Shown here piece after piece: positions 58,321 through 64,000 of a stretch of DNA of 64,000 nt; the stretch's first letter is position 1, and each line of letters begins with the position of its first letter. The stretch comes from Solenopsis invicta (taxonomy: Eukaryota > Arthropoda > Insecta > Hymenoptera > Formicidae): contig NC_052666.1 of NCBI RefSeq assembly GCF_016802725.1, positions 28,053,497 to 28,117,496 on the forward strand. Direction: 5' to 3'. A program made the position numbers and the translations under genes. The notes under the pieces are model-generated. The model was not told the DNA's origin. It worked only from the letters and a program-made list of their open reading frames with translations, and did no database searches.

Positions 58321-58812
58321 CAGGGTTGGGTAGCAATTACTTGAAAGTTAAATAACAAATAAACAATTATAAGTGAAATAAAGTTAAAACTTTAATAACT
58401 TTTAACTTAACTTAGTTAATTTTTACTGATTTAATTTTTAATGTTAACTAGTTATTTTTTTAAACAGAAACTTTAATTTATTAACTTTCTTCCCAAGTTA
58501 AAATTTATTTATGTAAAACAATAAAATTATAAAAAACATTATTGCACAAAAAGCAATATTTCTTTGTTTCATATAAATTTAATTTACAAATAAAATATTA
58601 AAATTATTTGTCCATATTGTAATTGTTTTGAATAATCAAATTTAAACGTATTTAATACGCATAATGTTTTTCAAAATTAACTTTTAATTTAATCTAATCT
58701 TACCGTAATTTTTAATTGAATTAGTTTTTTGTTCATGTAACTTTTAACGTTACTAAATTGAGCTCTTAACTTTTAACTAAATTTAGATTAAAAAATATAT
58801 TACCCAGCCCTG
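58321..58812. mobile_element. hAT-like non-autonomous element, CAGGGTTGGGTA ends
   Basis: The ends CAGGGTTGGGTA and TACCCAGCCCTG are inverted with one mismatch. The flanking 8-mers TTTAATAT and TTTAATGT match at 7 of 8. The interior is AT-rich, dominated by GTTAAAAGTTA-type motifs. It is the reference copy for partial relatives near 5458, 9350, 20042, 27480, 47830 and 51100. Confidence 0.75.
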
Positions 58813-59218
58813 TTTAATGTGTCTATATCTTATGGTTTTTCAAGCTCCGCACCGTTACGATCTTAAAACGTAGTTCTTAAATTGTACCAGGTGGTAACGT
58901 CACATTATTAAATTGGTAATTACTTTAATAATGCTAAAATTAAATTTTTATTACGTTCGCGCGGAGCGATGAAAGTGCGAGTAAAATCTACGTGAATTTT
59001 ATCGCGCCGTACGATTCACTTTCAGAAGATCCATTTCAAATTTTTAATCCGAGTCGCGTATTCATCGCATTTGCATACAAACGATGCGTACGTGAGCGAT
59101 ACGTACGCGTCTCCGACATGAAGATACGTGTACACCGGGTTTGGCTTTGAGGAAGTCGACTGAACTATCGTCAAGGTCGCAGAGGACGGTGCTCCACGAC
59201 TGTAGTCTCGTTCGAACT

Positions 59219-59248
59219 ATATATATATATATTTTTTTTTTTTTTTTG
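59219..59248. repeat. (TA)n followed by poly-T
   Basis: Simple tract in an otherwise CpG-rich stretch (59030-59720) of unknown role. Confidence 0.85.
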
Positions 59249-61429
59249 TTCGCGTATCTCGTTTATCGTGCGTTGCGAAAAGCTGATATTAACTTCATCG
59301 TTTAACAAGATAAACAAGGTATATCCTTAAGCCGCGATACCACCGCGCATCGGTAGTTTGTGGCAGTGTTGGTGCAGAATTTTTGTTTTCTTTTTAAATT
59401 AATTTTTTAACGTCCGTGTTGTGACGTGCAAGACTCGTAAGCACGTTCTTTTTTATTATCTAGCGAATTTTTGTTCTAAATGAATTCCGGGATTCGATAC
59501 GACGCCACTCTCGTTCGAGGCTGCGGTTCCTTTGAACGTTTGCCTTTCGGCTGGAGGGCGGCTGGCCTCCGGATCGATACGACCCAGTTCCTCATCCTCG
59601 ACCTCGAAATTTACCGTTTCGGCGACCCGTTTTCTGGAAATCGGGACATCGCCGTAATGCGCAGCGCTTTATTCGCAAGTTGCTGGCGCCGGAGTCGCTC
59701 TTAAGCCGGGAGGAAGAGAGAAATTCGCCTACCGTAGCAACGGCATAATAATGAATACTAACGATGATAGCGCGATCACATGATACGCGGCAAAGAATCG
59801 TTCTCGGCCGTTTATTAATTGGTGCCGGCACTGGCTGCTTCCGCTAATTATGCAATCAATCTCATGTCATAAACGTTTCCTTCTGAATCCTAATTTTCTT
59901 TTGGCGTTATACACGTTACACGGTTGCGTACCATATGACTTTGCCTCGAAAAGTTCAGACGCGGAACGACCTATTCGTTAGGCATTGACCTTGCATTTAC
60001 GCATTACCGAGAAAAAAAAGTTGTTAACTTGACTTTTGTCAACTGAACTAAATTTTCACAGTTCAATACATAAAATACTCTCACTTCAGTTTAAGCCTTT
60101 ATACATTTAACTTAATTACACATATATTTAACTTAAATACATAAATACTTGAACTGAAGAAATTTCAAGATGTATGGGCCATATCTCGAAATATTACCAA
60201 AAATATAAAAATCTTGTAGCATTATAGATATTCTAATATTACGTTTGAGTATATGTATAGAATATAAACAACTCATTGGTTTAAAAGTTATTTAATTTCT
60301 CGTTTACTCCTAATGCTTGTATAAAATAGTGTTTTACATAACTTTTTACATACTTAACTGCAAAGTTTATGGAGAAGTAGCATTATCAATTAAATCGAAA
60401 TTTTTACATAAAAGAACTAATAAATAATCGTGCAAAAATTTATTTAGATCTACTTAATCGTTTAAAAGTTATTTATTTAGAACTGTAGTGAAATATAGTA
60501 TTATTTTTGCTGTAAAAACTATTATAAATCAAACTTTTTATTGTTTCTTCTTTGTAGCTATAATAGTTGCAAGGCCAACATTTTTTGTCGTTGATTGATG
60601 AGGAAAAAAGAATAAGCTAGAGAAGTCTTTAGTTTTTAAGTTTCGATAACTTTTAGCTCGTATCGTATAGTCAAAACATTTTTAATCAAGTTGAAAAATT
60701 TAATCAAGTTTTTCAAACAACTTTTTTCCGAGTGCGTAACTCGATTATCGTAACATAATGGTTGAACCGCGCTAAAGAAATAAAAAAAAAGAGCTCTTAA
60801 TATAAAATTTGCGTAATTATGCCATTAATAATAACCAACGTTGTACACGAGCTATTTTTTATTGAATATTAACTTTTGAATATTAACTTTTTGATACGTT
60901 TTAACGAAACATTGAATAGTAATCAGGGTCATATCGTCTGTTGAAAACATCACGAGTATTCTTATACTGTTCTTTCGGAGTTTATTAAAAGTTTATTCCT
61001 ACTGCCAGAATTTAATTGGCACCGAACGCACGATTTCTCTTTCTTCCTGTCAGATTCTTAGTCCGATTGGCTTAATGTGCGACCAATTCCCTCCTGAAAT
61101 TTTCGACGGCGCAGATGTTAGCATACAGAGTAGCTATGAGTAAACTCGCTACATACATATCGCTGAATGAGAGAAAACTATTGAGTTAGCAATGAAGTCA
61201 TCTCGTTTTGTTTTCTATGTAAATAAAAATTTTTACTTCGTATGAAGAAATGCCTTTCGTTTACATGGAGAAAGAACGACATGACTTTTTTGCCAATCTA
61301 ATATTATTGCATCCCGCTTGCCTTACCTTTAGGAACAATTTCACACATGAGAAAATAGAAATGTTGTCACGAAGTACCGGAATAGATACGTCTTTTTCAC
61401 TTGCGCAAATACAGCTGTCGTCAAATTGT

Positions 61430-62322
61430 CAGGGCTGAACAAAATACATCATTAAAAGTATTTGAAATACAAAATACTGGTAATCTTAGTATTCAAATTG
61501 CAAAACAAAATATTTTCAATTTTTTGATTTTGAATACAAAATACAAGATACTTCCAAATTTTTTATTTGAAATACAAAATACTTTTCTGAAACGCAAAAC
61601 AGTTTTTAATTCGATTTTTTAATTATGATAATACATAATTTTAAACTTCTTCAACGAAGCGCTGCAATATTGCGCGGAATTTTTGAGCTGGCATTTAGCC
61701 AACTGAGCGGAAGAAAGTTAAAATATATTTATTACTTGTAATCAAAATTTATAAGAAAAAAATCAGAATTTAATGAAGACATTCATTTACGTTAACTAGT
61801 AAAAGCCGAACTACTATTATATCGATAGAATTGGAGTAAATTAACCAATCTGTTTCAATAATAAGTTATCTGACGAGAGGAGGACTGACGAAATTAAAAC
61901 ACAAGAATAGAAGACCTGTGTCAGTCACAGTGGTTCTTTGTACCGAATAATAATTTTTAATTTTTACAATTTCTAACTCAACTGCGCGCCGCATATTCGT
62001 CGGATTTGAAACAGTCATAAAACCGGACTAGTATTATTAATGCTTTTAGAAGCTTAAAAATTATTATTCGGCACCAAGAACTGCTGTGACTGACATAGGT
62101 CTTCTATTCGCGTGTTTTAATTTGTTCCACTTTTAAACTAGCATCGCTGTGTTATAAAAGAAAATTTTAAATTATTATTATTGTTGTTAAAGATTTTTAT
62201 TAAAGATTCTTTTGATATTTCAAATGCGAAATAGATAGAAATTGTATTTAAAGTACAAAATGGATTGAATAATCTTTTTGAAATACAAAATAGAAGTCGT
62301 ATTTCAAATATGCTCAGCCCTG
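61430..62322. mobile_element. hAT-like element, CAGGGCTGARC ends
   Basis: The ends CAGGGCTGAACA and (reverse complement) CAGGGCTGAGCA are paired. The flanking 8-mers CAAATTGT and CAAATAAT match at 6 of 8. ATTTGAAATACAAAATA motifs recur near both ends. It contains a nested inverted repeat (61892-62132). No transposase frame. Confidence 0.65.
61892..62132. mobile_element. Nested MITE with AATTAAAACAC ends
   Basis: Arms of about 70 bp share AATAGAAGACCT, TGTCAGTCACAG and CCGAATAATAATTTTTAA in mirrored order; inserted in the hAT-like element. Confidence 0.75.
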
Positions 62323-62330
62323 CAAATAAT

Positions 62331-62785
62331 ACACTGAAAGGGAAAAAAATGGTTTAAATTATCATAATTTAATTTGATAGTCATTTTTGGTGTCAACGAT
62401 ATGTTTATAACTGTTTTGATGCAAATTAATGATAATTACTAATTAGTGATTAATGATAATGACTATAGCTTACGTTAAGAAGGTTATTATGTTTACTGCA
62501 ATTGTATTTTATTATATCTATAAAAACTTTTTTTTTACTATATTGCTGTGCTATTTGAAAAAAATTCAAAATATTGATTAAATTTTATATCTTGATATTT
62601 TATGATATTTGAAATTTGTCATTAATTTACAGTAAAATTTTTTTCCTTTAGTTAATAGAGATATAAACGCAAGATTGTTATTATTAACATTATAGCACTA
62701 ATAAATACAAAAATAGAGCTTCTAATCATAATTATATTACCATGTAAATATAGCTACAAACATAAAACATTTTTTTTCTCAGTGT
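62331..62785. repeat. Dispersed element with ACACTGA…TCAGTGT ends
   Basis: The ends ACACTGAAAGGGAAAAAAAT and ATTTTTTTTCTCAGTGT are approximately inverted. The interior matches 43511-43905 in the same orientation. It directly follows the hAT-like element. Confidence 0.6.
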
Positions 62786-63234
62786 ACAGTGCTTCGCAAC
62801 TTTTTTTTCTTCATAAAAACAATTTACAAGAAAAAAAATAGCTTTTCTTGCTCACGCCGTTCTCGAAATAAATCGTTTATTTCAAGCATGAAGTGTTGCA
62901 CGCAAAGATTTTAGACAAGATACCATTTATGCAAGACAACGTGTAGTACTTTAATTTGTCTCGTTCTCTCGAACGGCATTTTCAGTCTTGAAATTGAGAG
63001 TCGAGATTTGCTTACATCGTTACGCGGAAATGGAAAACGATCGTGATGCAATAACGTGGGCGGTACGCGCAGGGGTCATTAATTCGCACCGAAGAAACGG
63101 CAAACGATCGATGAAACGACGCGAGAGATATCATCGTTCCCCTCTCATCCCTCCCCGTGTCTCTTGGCGCGTAACGAAAACGCAATTTACGTTCTCGTCT
63201 TCGCGCGGAATTACTTGACGCCGTTCCCCCGCAG

Positions 63235-63503
63235 ATTCCGTTCCTCGCGACGTCGATGAACGGCGCCGGAACTTAAGCGGCCGCTTCCCGCGACGGAAGA
63301 GATATCAGAGTCATTGTTCGCGCGATACGCGCATTGTCCGTCTCGTGAAATGCACGGAATAAGTCACCTATTGTCTCATCATCATCACGGCACCGACAAT
63401 GGCAGCGATACCAGAAGTTCCATCTCCTCCTCCTCCGCGGCGCCGGACATTCGAAACCAAGACACCAAGTTCCTGCAAGAGCTGTTGAACCAACAGCAAA
63501 AGC

Positions 63504-63534
<31 letters not shown>

Positions 63535-64000
63535 TGACGGCAGCAGGCTTTACCTACATGAGCGACACGTGTCGCGCGGTTCGGTCAGCTCCGCGCATTC
63601 TTACGGCTCGTCTTCTTACGGCTCGTCCTACGGCTCCAACTCGTCCAATCATCAGCAGTCCGTGTACCACACGATCCATGGCAACATCCATCATCAACCC
63701 CTTCATCACTATCACCACTATCACCAGCAATATCATTATCGGACGGCGAGCACCGGTAAAGCATCACCGACGTCACCCAGCCCGACCAACGAGCACGAGA
63801 AGCAGCACCATCATCACAGCATACAGGAGATGATACGGCATTTCGGCAGGCGGCTGGGACACATCAGGCGGCAGAGCGAGAGCCACGAGAGCCCGAAGAA
63901 GCGCGGGGAGGATTTCAGAAACAGGAGTCAGAGTCTGGACGGCAGTGCCAGGCATCACCCTCCCGCCGTTCCGCAAGAGACCGATTGCGAGACCACCTAC
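63235..64000 (+). CDS. Long alternative first exon, His/Gln/Ser-rich (coding from 63350, runs off window)
   Basis: ATG at 63350 (MHGISHLLSHHHHGTDN) opens 217 codons to the window edge. An in-frame stop at about 63257 makes this the first usable Met. An acceptor CCGTTCCCCCGCAG ends at 63234, so an upstream UTR exon (perhaps the 53-kb one) may splice here. Features in order are KFLQELLNQQQ with a (CAA)n poly-Gln tract, YGSSSYGSSYGS, a His/Tyr-rich part (HHQPLHHYHHYHQQYHY), then a more conserved-looking SIQEMIRHFGRRLGHIRRQS and RNRSQSLDG, ending VPQETDCETTY. The RSQSLD motif parallels RSRSLD in the 49794 exon. It is probably an isoform-specific N-terminus of the same large gene; function unverified. 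Confidence 0.6.

Larger units (their letters stand above)
53824..63234 (+). other. Intronic DNA with repeats
   Basis: CpG-rich until about 54740, then AT-rich with MITEs at 55277, 58321, 61430 and 62331, a tandem duplication at 55645-55930 and smaller CpG-rich patches at 55980-56800 and 59030-59720. No supported exon. Confidence 0.4.

Overview
The window looks like an insect nuclear genome, most plausibly a hymenopteran such as an ant. The background is very AT-rich, CpG-rich islands mark exons and promoters, spliceosomal introns are of two kinds (short ones in a housekeeping gene, very long ones in a regulatory gene), and small non-autonomous DNA transposons are abundant. The species-level guess is inference; the eukaryotic, animal-type gene structure is read directly from splice sites.

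Layout. From 1 to about 13.2 kb there is no host gene. This stretch is a graveyard of transposons: a Ty3/Gypsy-like integrase fossil at the left edge, an LTR-element 5' end with a tRNA-Pro primer binding site, and at least a dozen MITE-like inverted-repeat elements. Many retain target duplications (TTA, TTAA, 8 bp) and several are nested in one another. From 14.0 to 15.1 kb lies a GC-rich stretch with a diverged tandem duplication, followed by an intact tRNA-Arg(CCT). From 15.7 to 18.9 kb on the minus strand is a complete glutamine-dependent asparagine synthetase gene: nine coding exons, 558 codons, a 5' UTR intron, a TATA box and two ATF/CRE-like promoter motifs.

From about 21 kb to the right edge the plus strand carries a large, complex gene. 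A CpG-rich promoter and 5' UTR exon (ending 22484) is followed by an 11-kb intron and then by coding exons at 33.4, 34.8, 42.6, 43.0, 44.7 and 50.5 kb whose splice phases all agree. Additional CpG-rich islands and candidate alternative first exons occur at 46.5, 49.8, 53.1-53.8 and 63.2-64.0 kb; the last is a long His/Gln/Ser-rich coding exon that runs off the window. The encoded segment is disordered, serine/basic/acidic-rich sequence that resembles, from memory, the long N-terminal region of insect SNF4A-gamma (AMPK gamma subunit). The CBS domains that would prove this would lie beyond the window. If correct, the window places a nutrient-stress-regulated amino-acid synthesis gene next to an energy-sensor subunit gene, but nothing in the sequence shows that they are functionally coupled.

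The long introns contain further MITE families, including CAGGGYTG-ended hAT-like elements, TTA-flanked Harbinger-like elements and A/T-rich elements with CACTGAGAAAAA-type ends, plus local tandem duplications. No CRISPR, operon, phage or bacterial feature was seen, as expected.
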